Below, in pieces: positions 1 through 9,049 of a stretch of DNA of 10,634 nucleotides. The notes under the pieces are model-generated. The model was not told where the DNA came from, did not search any database, and was given only the letters and a program-made list of their open reading frames with translations. This DNA comes from Eimeria necatrix (Eukaryota > Apicomplexa > Conoidasida > Eucoccidiorida > Eimeriidae). The stretch covers positions 1-10,634 of the forward strand of contig NW_013651948.1 of the NCBI RefSeq assembly GCF_000499385.1, in the 5' to 3' direction. Each line of letters opens with the position of its first letter. Positions within the stretch are counted from its first letter, which is position 1. Both the position numbers and the translations under genes were made by a program.

Positions 1-205
1 AATAATGAACAATTAATTATTATTTTTGGATAATAATTACCAAATAAGATGTTGAAATAATCAACAAATAAAATGCCATTCTAATTAATAGTAATTAAAT
101 GAAAAATTAAAATAAAAATATATAACTTTTATTTTCAAATAATATAATTACCAAATCAGGAATTAACGCAAAGACAAACCGCTGCAGAGAAGATTGTCAT
201 TACAA
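1..205. other. AT-rich non-coding flank
   Basis: This stretch is strongly AT-rich and has stops in all frames. I see no gene, RNA gene or clear regulatory element. It leads into the TTA microsatellite and probably belongs to the intergenic DNA beyond the 3' end of the minus-strand gene that stops at 834. Confidence 0.6.
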
Positions 206-322
206 CTATTATTATTATTATTATTTATTATTATTGATGATGATTATTATTATTACTATTATTCATTGCTATCATTGTTATTATTGTTATTATTATTATT
301 ATTATTACTATTGTTATTATTA

Positions 323-355
<33 letters not shown>

Positions 356-500
356 TATTATTATTATTATCGTTATTATTTATTGTTATTATTTATTATT
401 ATTATTTATTATTATTATTATTACAATTATCATTATTGCTATTATTATTATTATTATTATTATTATCATTATTGTTATTAGTTATTATTATTATTATTAC

Positions 501-531
<31 letters not shown>

Positions 532-642
532 GTTATTATTATTAATATAATCATTATTGCTATTATTAATTATTATTATCATTATTATTGTTATTTTTAT
601 TATTACTGTTATTATTATTATTATTATTAGTACTACTACTAT
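206..642. repeat. Degenerate (TTA)n / (ATT)n microsatellite
   Basis: About 440 bp consist almost entirely of TTA/ATT triplets, interrupted by single-base variants (GTT, TCA, GCT, TAC) and by frame slips such as TTATTTATT. Open frames across it encode only runs of Leu, Ile and Tyr, so they are repeat artefacts. The tract ends at a few ACT triplets (about 629-642), after which the sequence becomes ordinary. Long simple repeats next to unique DNA fit the alternating repeat-rich and repeat-poor chromosome segments known in Eimeria. Confidence 0.95.
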
Positions 643-737
643 AACAGAGAAACGGAGTTGTCAGAAACGCCCACAAATTTCAAAAGCAGATCCCACACGA
701 AAACAAATGCAGTAAAGTGCAAATAAAGAAAACTTAG

Positions 738-828
738 GAAATAAAACTTGAAAAGATTTATGAAATAAAACTTGAAAAGATTTATTTTAAAAAGATATTA
801 TAAAAGATTTATTTTAAAAAGATATTAT
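738..828. repeat. Two overlapping AT-rich short tandem duplications
   Basis: A 24-bp unit beginning GAAATAAAACTTG occurs twice back to back (738-761 and 762-785). A 27-bp unit beginning AAAAGATTTATTTT then occurs twice (775-801 and 802-828). Both lie just past the minus-strand stop codon at 834-836, so they would fall in its 3' untranslated region or terminator region. No function can be assigned from sequence. Confidence 0.85.
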
Positions 829-833
829 TTGAA

Positions 834-3264
834 TTAATTCACTTGTTGAGCTGTTTTCGAAATGTGGTGAAGAGCCATTAGCTCTGCCTGCTCAGGGGGC
901 CCCCCAGTGGCAAACGGCGAAGCGGCTTGGGGGCCCCCTGGGGGCCCCTCGGCATCTTCTTCAACTTCTCTGCAGGTCGAAGCAGCAAAAGATGAAATAA
1001 AATAAATTAAAGTTCGAAAGAAAGCAAATAAATCCTAAATAATAATCCTAATAAATCCTTTTTAAATGGGTAACACGCAGCCAGGCGGCGAGACGGAGCT
1101 TTGCATGAAAAAATGCGAAAAATAAGAAAAATGAATTTAAAAATTGCAAAAGAAGACACAGATATTGGCAATTATAAAAGAATTCTTTAAACAGAAAAAG
1201 AAAGGCATTTGGGGGATTCCAAAAGAAAGAAAAAGCTGCTTAAAAGCTGCATGCACACATTCAGTTCAACTTCGCGAAGCAGCAGCTTCTGTTCTGTGCA
1301 ACTGTTTGGGGCTTGACCGCGCATGCATTTATTTTTGAATTGAAATTAAATTCGAATTTGCAAAATTTGATTTCATAAAAGTGTTTGAACTGAAGGAAAA
1401 GCCGAAAGATGAATGCAGCGAGGAGTCGGAGTTGGGCGCGCGTGGAGTTGGAAATGGAGTTGAAAACCGGAAAAACTCGCGAAAATGAAACGAAATTGAA
1501 TTAAATTTAAAAAATAAAACATTTAAAAACAAAAAGATGGCGAGATCGCACTCGATTCGCAGGATTCCTTTGCGGGGAGTTCTGCTTTCCTGCACAAGTT
1601 TCTCGGCCAGCCAGGCCGTGGCCACTTGGCTCTTGTGCGCAGCGCTTTCCCGCACTGCGGAGTGCAGCAACTGGCGGTGTTTCCAAGACTCTTTAAAACT
1701 CTTTTCGAGCAAAAAAGTCTGCAGAGCTTCTTCGCTGTTCAGCGGAGTTTCCCGCAAAGAGTCTTCTTCAGAAACTCCCAACTCAGCTTCCTCCCCTTCG
1801 CTCAGCTGCGAAGGGGAAGCAGCGCGGGAGGGAAGCTGCAAAAAGAAGAAAAAGAAATGCAAAAACTTGAAAAGAAAAGAAAGATATTCAAAAACTTGAA
1901 AAGAAAAGAAAGAAATTCAAAAACTTGAAAGGAAAAGAAAGAAATTCAAAAACTTGAAAAGAAAAGAAAGAAATTCAAAAACTTGCAAATTCAAAAAACA
2001 CGAAAAACTGAACTCTGCTGCGTTTCTGAACTGCTCTTCACACTTGCAAAGGGCCCGCAGTCTCGGCCCTTCAGAAGAATATAAAAAGAATAAAATAAAA
2101 TAAATAAATAAATAAATGTTTTAATTTTTAATTCGCTTTTTCTTCAACTTACCCGAAACTGCGGGTACGGCTCCACCCATTTGTCGCCTGAAAATCGCAA
2201 AACGGATTCTGCATTTCTTCGTTTTGTTTTCGCAAATTTAAATTTTAAAATTAATCCAAAATGTTTGTTTAATGTCGAAATACCATTTAATCGACTGTTA
2301 GTTCGTTTATTTTCATTTTCTGAAAAGTCAAGAGTTTCCCGCGGTCCCAGAGCAGGGAACTTGGCCAAAAAGGGCTCAATTAACTGCAAAATAAACTAAA
2401 AATGGATTAAAATGGATTAAAAATAAATTAAAAATGAATTAAAAATGAAAACTCACACAGTTCTTGGAGAATTTCGGAGTTGAATCCCGAATTTCCTTCG
2501 CTTTCCACATTCAAGATGGCGGGCGGCTGCTGCTGCCTTTGCGCCTCTGGGGTGTACTTGAGCAAGAAGTCCTTTTTGCGGATTTCTGGCATTACTTTCC
2601 ATTTAATTTCATTTTTTTGATCTTTTAGAAGTTCTTTGCATGCATTTTCCTCAGTTGGGGCTTCTGGGGGCTCCTCAGGCAGCCGCTTCTCCCCCAGCAG
2701 CAGCTGCTGCATTTCTGCTGCTGCCAGCGGGCTGCTGCGCAGCAGCTGCTGCGTGCTTTCTCTCCGTTTTCTCTTTTCTGCTGCTGCTGCTTCTTCTGCT
2801 GCAGCAAGCAGTTTGCTGAGTCTGTCGGACTTTTTAAATTGTTCTTTTCCAATTCCATTTTCCTCCTTCGGAAAAGCAACTGAGGCCCGAGAGCCGCTGC
2901 TGCTCCTTGCTGCTGGATCCTTGCTGCCTGCTGCAGCACCAGCTGCAGCACCAGCTGCAGCAGCAGCAGCAGCAGCAGCAGCTGCTGCTGCTGCAGCAGC
3001 AGGGGGGCCCGTCTTCAGCTTTCCTTCGCCTTCTTCTCCTGCAACTTCGGGGGCCCCCTGCTTCCCCGGGGGGCCCCTCTGCCCCTCGGGGGGCCCCCTG
3101 CTGCTGCGAGATCCAAATTCAAGTTTTTTTGAATTTACAACTTTTGTTTTTCTTTCCATTTCTTTCCATCTTGGAGATCCTGAAATGCTATTTTCAACAC
3201 TCAAGAAGCTCCTGGAGGGCCTGCTGCCTGCGCGTTCTGCTGCTGCTGCTGCTGCTGCTGGCGC

Positions 3265-3303
<39 letters not shown>

Positions 3304-3390
3304 GCTGGGGCTTTGCTGCTGCTTCGCCTTCGCTGAAACGCCGTTGCGGAGAATCCCCCGGCCGGGGCGGGGGCTAGCAGCAGGCGACAT
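834..3390 (-). CDS. Ala-rich, charged, multi-exon protein of unknown function
   Basis: I do not recognise this family. Four exons read in frame on the minus strand: 3390-2457, 2187-2153, 1835-1552 and 969-834 (stop TAA at 836-834). Donors are GTGAGT, GTAAGT and GTGCGA; acceptors are TTTTCAG, TTTTTGCAG and ACCTGCAG. Exit and entry phases agree at all three junctions and the exon total is divisible by three, giving 462 residues from the ATG at 3390. The protein has a near N-terminal GRGILRNG motif, Ala homopolymers, a Gly-Pro segment, a Lys/Arg/Glu-rich probable helix (SDRLSKLLAAAEEAAAAEKR), an acidic stretch, the helical segment LEKSFKESWKHRQLLHSAV, a second motif RKGILRIE, and a Gly-Pro tail ending AQQVN. 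The GILR motifs recall the KGILKN PP1-contact motif of phosphatase inhibitor-2, but that family's other motifs are not evident. The frame is open upstream to 3588 in the same exon, so the start could be higher or in another exon. Confidence 0.6.
970..1551 (-). other. Intron of the minus-strand gene (582 bp)
   Basis: The donor GTGCGA (1551-1546) follows coding sequence ending in ATC GA, and the acceptor ACCTGCAG ends at 970. The phase-2 split codon becomes GAA and the last exon stays open to its stop. Most of the intron is AT-rich. A GC-richer island (about 1205-1325) holds a possible in-frame 45-bp exon at 1301-1257, with AACAG before it and GTGCAT after it; it would add 15 residues without changing frame. 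TGCATGC sits at 1248-1254 and GCATGCAT at 1321-1328. Confidence 0.55.
1836..2152 (-). other. Intron of the minus-strand gene (317 bp)
   Basis: The donor is a full-consensus GTAAGT (2152-2147) directly after the CGG codon of the 35-bp exon. The acceptor is a pyrimidine-rich TTTTTCTTTTTGCAG ending at 1836. Phase is 0 on both sides. The intron contains a 29-bp tandem repeat next to the acceptor and an otherwise AT-rich, stop-laden sequence. Confidence 0.7.
1861..1976. repeat. 29-bp tandem repeat, four copies, intronic
   Basis: Four head-to-tail copies lie at 1861-1889, 1890-1918, 1919-1947 and 1948-1976, with a partial fifth to about 1990. Each starts AAAAACTTGAAAAGAAAAG. Read on the minus strand, every copy is a pyrimidine block (TTTCTTTTCTTTTCAAG) ending in an AG. 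The array lies within 25-140 nt upstream of the predicted acceptor of the 1835-1552 exon, so it amplifies acceptor-like polypyrimidine sequence. Plus-strand open frames through it are low-complexity Lys-rich artefacts. Confidence 0.9.
2153..2187 (-). other. 35-bp internal micro-exon
   Basis: This short exon is bounded by TTTTCAG and a perfect GTAAGT donor. It encodes DKWVEPYPQFR with two leading bases completing a Cys codon. Its high GC (about 60%) contrasts with the AT-rich introns on both sides. It is the best-defined exon of the minus-strand gene and is consistent in phase with both neighbours. Confidence 0.7.
2188..2456 (-). other. Intron of the minus-strand gene with an embedded exon-like block
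   Basis: The donor GTGAGT (2456-2451) leaves phase 1. The acceptor GATTTTCAG (ending 2188) enters with GC, making TGC and continuing D-K-W-V-E-P-Y-P-Q-F-R. Inside, 2383-2284 looks like an exon: it is preceded by TTTATTTTGCAG, has higher GC, is followed by GTATTT, and reads LIEPFLAKFPALGPRETLDF. Its entry phase does not match the upstream exon: inclusion gives an immediate TGA. It is therefore either intronic, an alternative exon, or evidence that the upstream donor is different. Confidence 0.5.
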
Positions 3391-3393
3391 GGG

Positions 3394-3510
3394 CTGGGGG
3401 GGCCTTTTGCTGCTGCAGTTTGCTGCTGCTAGCTGGGGGGGCCTTTTGCTGCTGCAGTTTGCTGCTGCTAGCTGGGGGGAGCTTTTGCTGCTGCAGTTTG
3501 CTGCTGCTAG
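3394..3510 (-). repeat. Three tandem 39-bp repeats
   Basis: Copies lie at 3394-3432, 3433-3471 and 3472-3510 and differ by about one base. Read on the minus strand they encode PQLAAANCSSKRP repeats, in frame with the exon that follows. Each copy also contains CCCCCCAG followed by CTAGCAG, which resembles a splice acceptor, so exon 5' ends in this region are ambiguous by whole repeat units. The predicted ATG at 3390 lies immediately downstream of the array, so the repeats may be coding (longer isoform) or untranslated. Confidence 0.9.
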
Positions 3511-3620
3511 CTGGGGGGAACATAGAGGGAAGGCTGCAGCAGCAAGCGCGGCCCTCGCAAGGGCCCAACACACTTGCCTCCCCGCCTTTCAGCCAGAGCG
3601 GCTGCTGCTGCTGCTGCTGC

Positions 3621-3653
<33 letters not shown>

Positions 3654-3744
3654 GGCGCAGCAGGTGAAGAGAGAGCTTGCGAAGGGGTAAGACTCCGAGT
3701 TTAGTGTGCTGGGGGGAGGCAAAGGCAGCAGCTCTTTTGTCTAC

Positions 3745-3851
3745 TTGCAAGTTTGAATTTCAAATGAAAAGAAAAGAAGTCTTTGAAAGATTGCATGCTG
3801 AAGTTGGCAAAGGGCGAGAAAAGGAAGGATCTGCTGCTGCAGCTGTTCCCA

Positions 3852-3890
<39 letters not shown>

Positions 3891-3923
3891 AATGGCCAGC
3901 TGGCGGTGTCTTTCGGCTCGACT
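3745..3923 (-). other. Possible upstream exon of the minus-strand gene
   Basis: A strong acceptor (TTTTTTCCCTTACAG, ending 3924) precedes an open segment reading VEPKDTASWPL, then thirteen Ala, then a Ser/Phe-rich stretch including SFLFSPFANFSMQSFKDFF. A plausible donor GTAGAC (3744-3739) leaves phase 1. Joining to an acceptor in the 39-bp repeats at about 3503 would keep frame with the exon starting near 3500. No initiating Met is evident in frame before it, so a further exon would be needed. This is speculative. Confidence 0.3.
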
Positions 3924-4560
3924 CTGTAAGGGAAAAAAGCTGAAATTGTCTTCAAAAGAATTATTTGAACTTGAAGGAACAGGGGAGCCTCGAGGCGGCT
4001 TCGAGCCGGCGGCAGCCAGCGGCGTTCACTTTCGACGCGTCCGAGAAAACTGCTGAAGGCACTTTCGGAAAAAGAGAAATATTTTGCAAATTAATGATAA
4101 AGAATTATAATTTGAAGTGCAGTTGGGCGTGAGGCCAGGACAGACAGCGCCGCCGGTGAAATTCTGAATTGAACATCGATGCTAGCTGGACCACGCGGAG
4201 GAACAGAGGCGGAAACCTCGGCGAAAAAGCCCGAATTCAGCAGCTTTCCCAGAACATAGGGAAAAAAGAGCAAATTTGACTTTTAAAAATGTTGTTGGAG
4301 CTCAAGAACGCCGGACACTTTTGCAGAAAATGCAAGTGTTGCTCGGGAAGCATGGCTGCTGCTGCGCCGCCGCCGGAAGCGGCTCTCCGCCGAAAATACC
4401 CTAAAAAGGGCGGAATATAAATTAAAAAACCAAAAGAAACTCTGAAATCAATTTGTTAGTTTGTTTCTTTACTTTTCTTTCATTCATGAATTCTGCTGGA
4501 ACATTCAACTGCAGCAGCTGCTGCGGCCGTCGGCCAGAGCAGCCGACCCCGGCGCTGCCG

Positions 4561-4582
4561 CTGCGGTGTCTGTACACCGCAG
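4561..4582. promoter_or_regulatory. 22-bp palindrome in the 5' region of the plus-strand gene
   Basis: Nine-base arms CTGCGGTGT and ACACCGCAG are perfect reverse complements around a CTGT core. It is the longest-armed member of the GGTGT-N4-ACACC family found in this window and lies about 155 bp before the predicted start codon. It could be a protein-binding site on DNA or a hairpin in the leader RNA; sequence alone does not decide. Confidence 0.45.
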
Positions 4583-4703
4583 AGTATTCATTCTCGGGCT
4601 TTTTTTGAAGACTTTTTGGCCATTTTGCTGCTGCAGCAGCAGATCGAAGCCAGCAGAAGCATTTAAAGTTCCCGGGTTCCCGCTGCAGCGGTCCCAGCCC
4701 GCC

Positions 4704-4739
4704 ATGTCTTCCCGGTCCGCCAGCTCGCCCCCATTATGA
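4704..4739 (+). other. Short upstream ORF overlapping the main start codon
   Basis: ATG at 4704 opens an 11-codon frame (MSSRSASSPPL) whose TGA (4737-4739) overlaps the predicted main ATG at 4736 in an ATGA arrangement. Both ATGs have a purine at -3. If the leader begins upstream of 4704, this ORF could dampen or reset translation of the main frame. The same frame is open further back to 4461, so the ATG could instead be internal to a longer artefact. Confidence 0.35.
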
Positions 4740-5165
4740 GGGTTTTGCCTCCTCTGCTTCGACTTAGAAATAAAAAAGACTTTTTAAACTTCTTTTCAAC
4801 TTCCCAGATTCCCTTTTACTCCTCCCAGGCTCCTCTTGGCGAGCCCCACCATGAGACCCCCAGGGGGGCCCCGGGGGGCCCCCTGGGGGCCCCCCCAGGG
4901 GGCCCTTCAAAGGGCTTTTCCCTTTTCTTGGGTCTTCAGTCTTTGGCTTCTTCTCTTGCTGCTGCTAGCTTAGAGGGGGCCCCCATGGGTGCTGCAGCAG
5001 CAGCTCGTGGGGGCCCCCTGCGGGGGCCACGGGGGAGTCTTTCTGCTACTAGAGTCTTGCTGCTGCTGGCTTTTGCTGCACTTGTGGGGTGCATGCAGAC
5101 TGCTGCTGCTGCTGCATGCAGGCCCTGCGGCTTTGCGCAGCGCTGCTCTGTGGGCCCAGTGGCCC

Positions 5166-5205
<40 letters not shown>

Positions 5206-5495
5206 TGCTGCATTCTGCGGGCCCTCTCGCCTAAGAACAGCCCATGCTGTATGCAGCAGCAGCAGCGCTGGCAGCAGACACAACAGCACAAGCATCAGCA
5301 GGAACAGCAGCAGCAGCAGCAGCAGCAACAGCGGTAGGGGTGTTGGACCGGCAGCAACTTGCTGCACTGCAGCAGCAAGGGGGCCCCCAGCCTCGCAGGG
5401 GGGGCCCCCTGGTAGGGGGCCCCCAATGGTTTCTGCTTCTCCATTCCTTGGCTCTTCATTGGGCAAAGAGCTCAAGCTTCAGAGTGTCAGCCCGT

Positions 5496-5538
<43 letters not shown>

Positions 5539-5645
5539 GGATGCAGCCTCGCCTCCCATCGCCGCCTCCGCAGCAGCCGCATTGTCTTCTTGCCAGTCTC
5601 GCATCGAGGCTTTGGAAGCAGCAGCAGCAGCAGCAACAGCAGCAG

Positions 5646-5680
<35 letters not shown>

Positions 5681-6223
5681 GGAGCGCCTTGTGGCGGCTG
5701 GGGTGTACGTACACCTCAGCAGCAGCAGCAGGAAGCCGCTGCAGTGCTTCAGAGCCTCACAAATATATTTTTGGAAATGGCATTTTTAAAATTAATTCCT
5801 TTTTCTTTTCTTTTGGATTTCCAAGACCTTTTGCTGCGGCTGACAAACCTTTTCAGCAAATGGGCTAGCTGCAGCAGCAAGCAGCAGGGGGGCCCCCCAG
5901 GGGGGCCCCCCAAAAGGGTACTTGCTGCTGCAGCTGAAGGGGGCCCCCAGGGGCAGCAGCAGCTTGGCAGCAGCAGCGAGCTGCTGCTGCTGCGGCGGGC
6001 GTGGCACGTGGCGAGTGCCTGTCTCGAGGCGCTGCAGCAGCTGCAGCGACTGCAGCAGCAGCAGCACAAGCTGCTGCAGCTGCTGCTGCAGCAAAAGGCA
6101 GGGGACTCCACCCTGGCCCTTATGCTGGCTGATGATTTGCTGCAGCTGCAGCAGCAGCGCGCCAAATGCGTCGCTGCTGCTGCTGCTCGTATTGAGTCTG
6201 CTTTTGGAAAAGCAGCTGGCACC

Positions 6224-6257
<34 letters not shown>

Positions 6258-6411
6258 TGCAGCAGCAGCAGCAGCAGCAGCTGGCGACCTGGGACTATAC
6301 TCGTATTCAGGAAGTTCATGGTGTAACTGCCACTGAAGCAGCAGCAGCAGTTGCTGCGCTGCTGCAGCAGGGCGTCACAGCAACTGAAGCACTTCGTGTG
6401 GCTAGCTCTCT

Positions 6412-6451
<40 letters not shown>

Positions 6452-6565
6452 ACTTTACTTCCCTCAGAGGCCCCCTCTGCATCTCTTTATGTGGGGCCCC
6501 CTGAAGCTGGAAGTGCAGCAGGGGGCCCCCCATGCAGCAGCGCGCAAGGCACTGCAGCACGCGAC

Positions 6566-6610
<45 letters not shown>

Positions 6611-8057
6611 AGCTGCAGCTTGGGAGCTTCAACACATTTGCTGCTGGCTCGGGCCTTTGCTGAGGAGGGCAGCAGCAAGAAGGCACTTCAGCAGCTTCTT
6701 GCTGCTGTCAGGGGCCCCCCAGGGGGGCCCCCAACAGCCCGGGGGGGCCCCCCATGGGGGGCCCCCAGCAGCAGGGGGCCCCAAAAGGGTCTGGGGGCCC
6801 TCGGAGAAAGCATGCAGCGAGAAGCTGCTGCTGCTGCAGTTGCGGTGGCCGTTGCAGCCATGAAGGATGGGCAGGTGCGTGCTGCTGCTGCTGCTGCTGC
6901 AGACGCTGCTGCTGCTGCTGCTGCTGCTGCTGTGGTCGCTGCTGCTCGTGCTGTAGACGCTGCTGCTGCATCTGCTGCTACTGCATTTGCTGCTGCTGCT
7001 GCTGCGTTATTTGCTGCTGCTGCTGCAGCTGCTACTGCTGCTGCTGCTGCTGCATGTATTGCTAGTGCTGCTTGCTTTTTGTTAGCTTCAGTGAATGGCC
7101 CCTTAAGGCAATATTGACTTTTTGCTGCTGCTGGCTTTTGCTGCTGCTGGCTTTTGCTGCTGCTGGCTTTTGCTGCTGCTGGCTTTTGCTGCTGCTCCTG
7201 CAGTTGCTGTCAGCAGCAAGTGATGCCGAATTTGCCGCTGCTGCCTTTGCTGCTGCCTTTGCTGCTGCTGGCTCTGCTGCTGCTGCCGTTGCTGCTGCTG
7301 CACTTGCCGCTGCAGTGGGTGTGCGGGGGTGTACGTACAGCTGGAAACAGCCTGCGAGGCCCTGCTGCTGCTGCTGCTGCTGCTGCCGCCCCCCTCAGCC
7401 CTCCAGTTTGCCCACGTGCTGCTGCCGGTGGCCCTGGAGCTCTCAAGACGCATTTTGGTTTCGAAGGGCCCCCAGGGGGCCCCCCGGGGGCCCCCCGAGG
7501 CCCTTGGGGGGCCCCCGGAGGCCCCTGGGGGCCCCCCCGAGGCCCTTGGGGGGCCCCCAGGAGCTTTGGGGGGGCCCCCCGAGGCCCTTGGGGGGCCCCC
7601 GGAGGCCCCTGGGGGGCCCCCAGGGGCCCCCGGCGGTACCCCACAGGATGTCTTCTCTCGGCATTTTGCTGCAGTGGCAAAGATGGCCAGAGAGGTGCTG
7701 CTGCAGGGAAATGGCTATGAAGCAGCAGCAGCAGAAGTCTTGGGCCACAGCCAGCTAGCTGTGGCTAGCTGTGGGCCTGCTGCAGCTAGCTGCGGCGTTG
7801 CTGCTGCTGCTGCTGAGCTGCTGGATGGGGTGTACGTACACCTCAAGCGGCTGCTGTCGGCTCAGTTGCTGCTGCTGTCACCGCAGCAGCAGCAGCTTCT
7901 TGTTGCTGCTGTTGAGGCTTTGTTTGCCTCCGGAGAACTGCAGCAGCAGCAGGGCCAGGAGCTGCTGGCTCTTGCTGCAGCAGCAGCAGAAGCAACGGCG
8001 GACACGCAGAAAGACGTAGCAGCAGCAGGGGAAAATGCAGAGGGAAAGAAAAGAAAT

Positions 8058-8091
<34 letters not shown>

Positions 8092-8992
8092 GCGCAAGAA
8101 GGAAACAAAAGCAGCTAATCAGCAGCGTGATTGCTGCTGCATTTAAGGGTCTTGCTGCAGCAGCTCAAGCGCGCTTGAGGGAAGCAGCAGCAGCAGCAGC
8201 AAAGCCTGAGCCAGCAGCAACAGCAGCAGCAGAAGAGGCAACAGCGAAGTCGCAAACATCAGCAGCAGCAGCAGCAGCAGGAACAGCTGCAGCAAAACTG
8301 ACAAAACTTGTGGGATTGCTGCAGAGCTTAGCTCGAGAAGCAGCAGCAGAAATTAGCGTGGGAGCAGCAGCTGCTGCAGAGCAGGTGCTGCATGCAGCTT
8401 CTGGCTTGAGCGCCATTTCTAAAGGAGAAGCAGCAGCAGCAGCATCTGCTGCAGCAGCAGCTGCAGCAGCGCAGCAGCAGCGGCAGCAACAGCAGCGGCG
8501 GAGGTGGGCAAGCTGTCTTAGTGGACTGAAGGTGGTCCAGGAGCAGCAGCAGCTTCTGGCTTTGCTGCGGCGGCAGCAGCAGAAGGGAGACGCAGCAGCA
8601 GCGTTGCTGCTGCTGCGGCATCACGTGGCTCTTGCTGCAGCAGCAGAGGCTGCATTTAGTCCCCAAAACATCCGAGACAGCAGCAGCAGCAGCAGCAACA
8701 AAGGAAACGGCAACAGCAGCAGCAGCAGCAAAGAAGAGAGCAGCAGCAGCAGCAGCGAAGAAGAAAGCAGCAGCAGCAGCAATAGTAGCAGCAGCAGCAG
8801 CAGATGCACAGACGCAGATGCTGCTGCTGGACTGCTCACCGCCTTGTTTGCTGCCCGGCCGAACGCGGACTGCTGCTACTATGCTGCAGCAGCAGCAGCA
8901 GCAGCAGCAGCTCCTTCCATGGCCCTCGAGTGAGTCTGCTGCAGCACAAGCCTGAACGGCAGCAGCAGCAGCAGCACGAACGTCACCGCAGC

Positions 8993-9049
<57 letters not shown>

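Larger units (their letters stand above)
3391..4735. other. Divergent interval between the two genes
   Basis: The minus-strand gene reads leftward and the plus-strand gene rightward, so this interval should hold both 5' regions. It contains the 39-bp repeats, GCT tracts (3601-3651 and 3852-3890), a possible minus exon (3923-3745), an AT-rich patch with TATAAATTAAAA-like sequence near 4416-4430, a pyrimidine-rich segment (4450-4490) and the palindrome at 4561-4582. No tRNA, rRNA or further gene is supported. Apicomplexan promoters usually lack reliable TATA boxes, so the AT patch is not called as a promoter. Confidence 0.5.

Noticed and set aside
194..630. Plus-strand open frames of Leu/Ile/Tyr
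   Set aside because: They are translations of the TTA microsatellite with no non-repetitive residues and no gene context.
1537..1928. Plus-strand frames over 1537-1928
   Set aside because: They lie antisense to the minus-strand exon 1835-1552 and run into the 29-bp intronic repeat; no plus-strand splice sites of comparable quality were seen.
1863..1990. CRISPR-like array of 29-bp repeats
   Set aside because: The copies are contiguous with no spacers and lie in eukaryotic intron sequence.
834..3390. Assignment of the minus-strand protein to phosphatase inhibitor-2
   Set aside because: Only the GILR motif matches; the other family motifs and usual length are not seen.
2636..3667. Plus-strand open frame of 343 codons opposite the minus-strand gene
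   Set aside because: It consists mainly of Ala, Ser, Leu and Cys from CTG/GCT repeats, and the non-repetitive parts make better protein, with splice signals, on the minus strand.
4936..5475. Minus-strand open frame (179 codons) with Leu runs that looks membrane-spanning
   Set aside because: The Leu runs come from the complement of CAG/AGC repeats inside the plus-strand exon; there is no splice or start support.
7204..7328. Ala-rich frame after acceptor 7203 as part of exon 2
   Set aside because: It joins in phase to exon 1 but cannot reach the exon 2 frame without a frameshift or a 26-nt intron; the single 250-bp intron explains all frames. It is kept only as an alternative.
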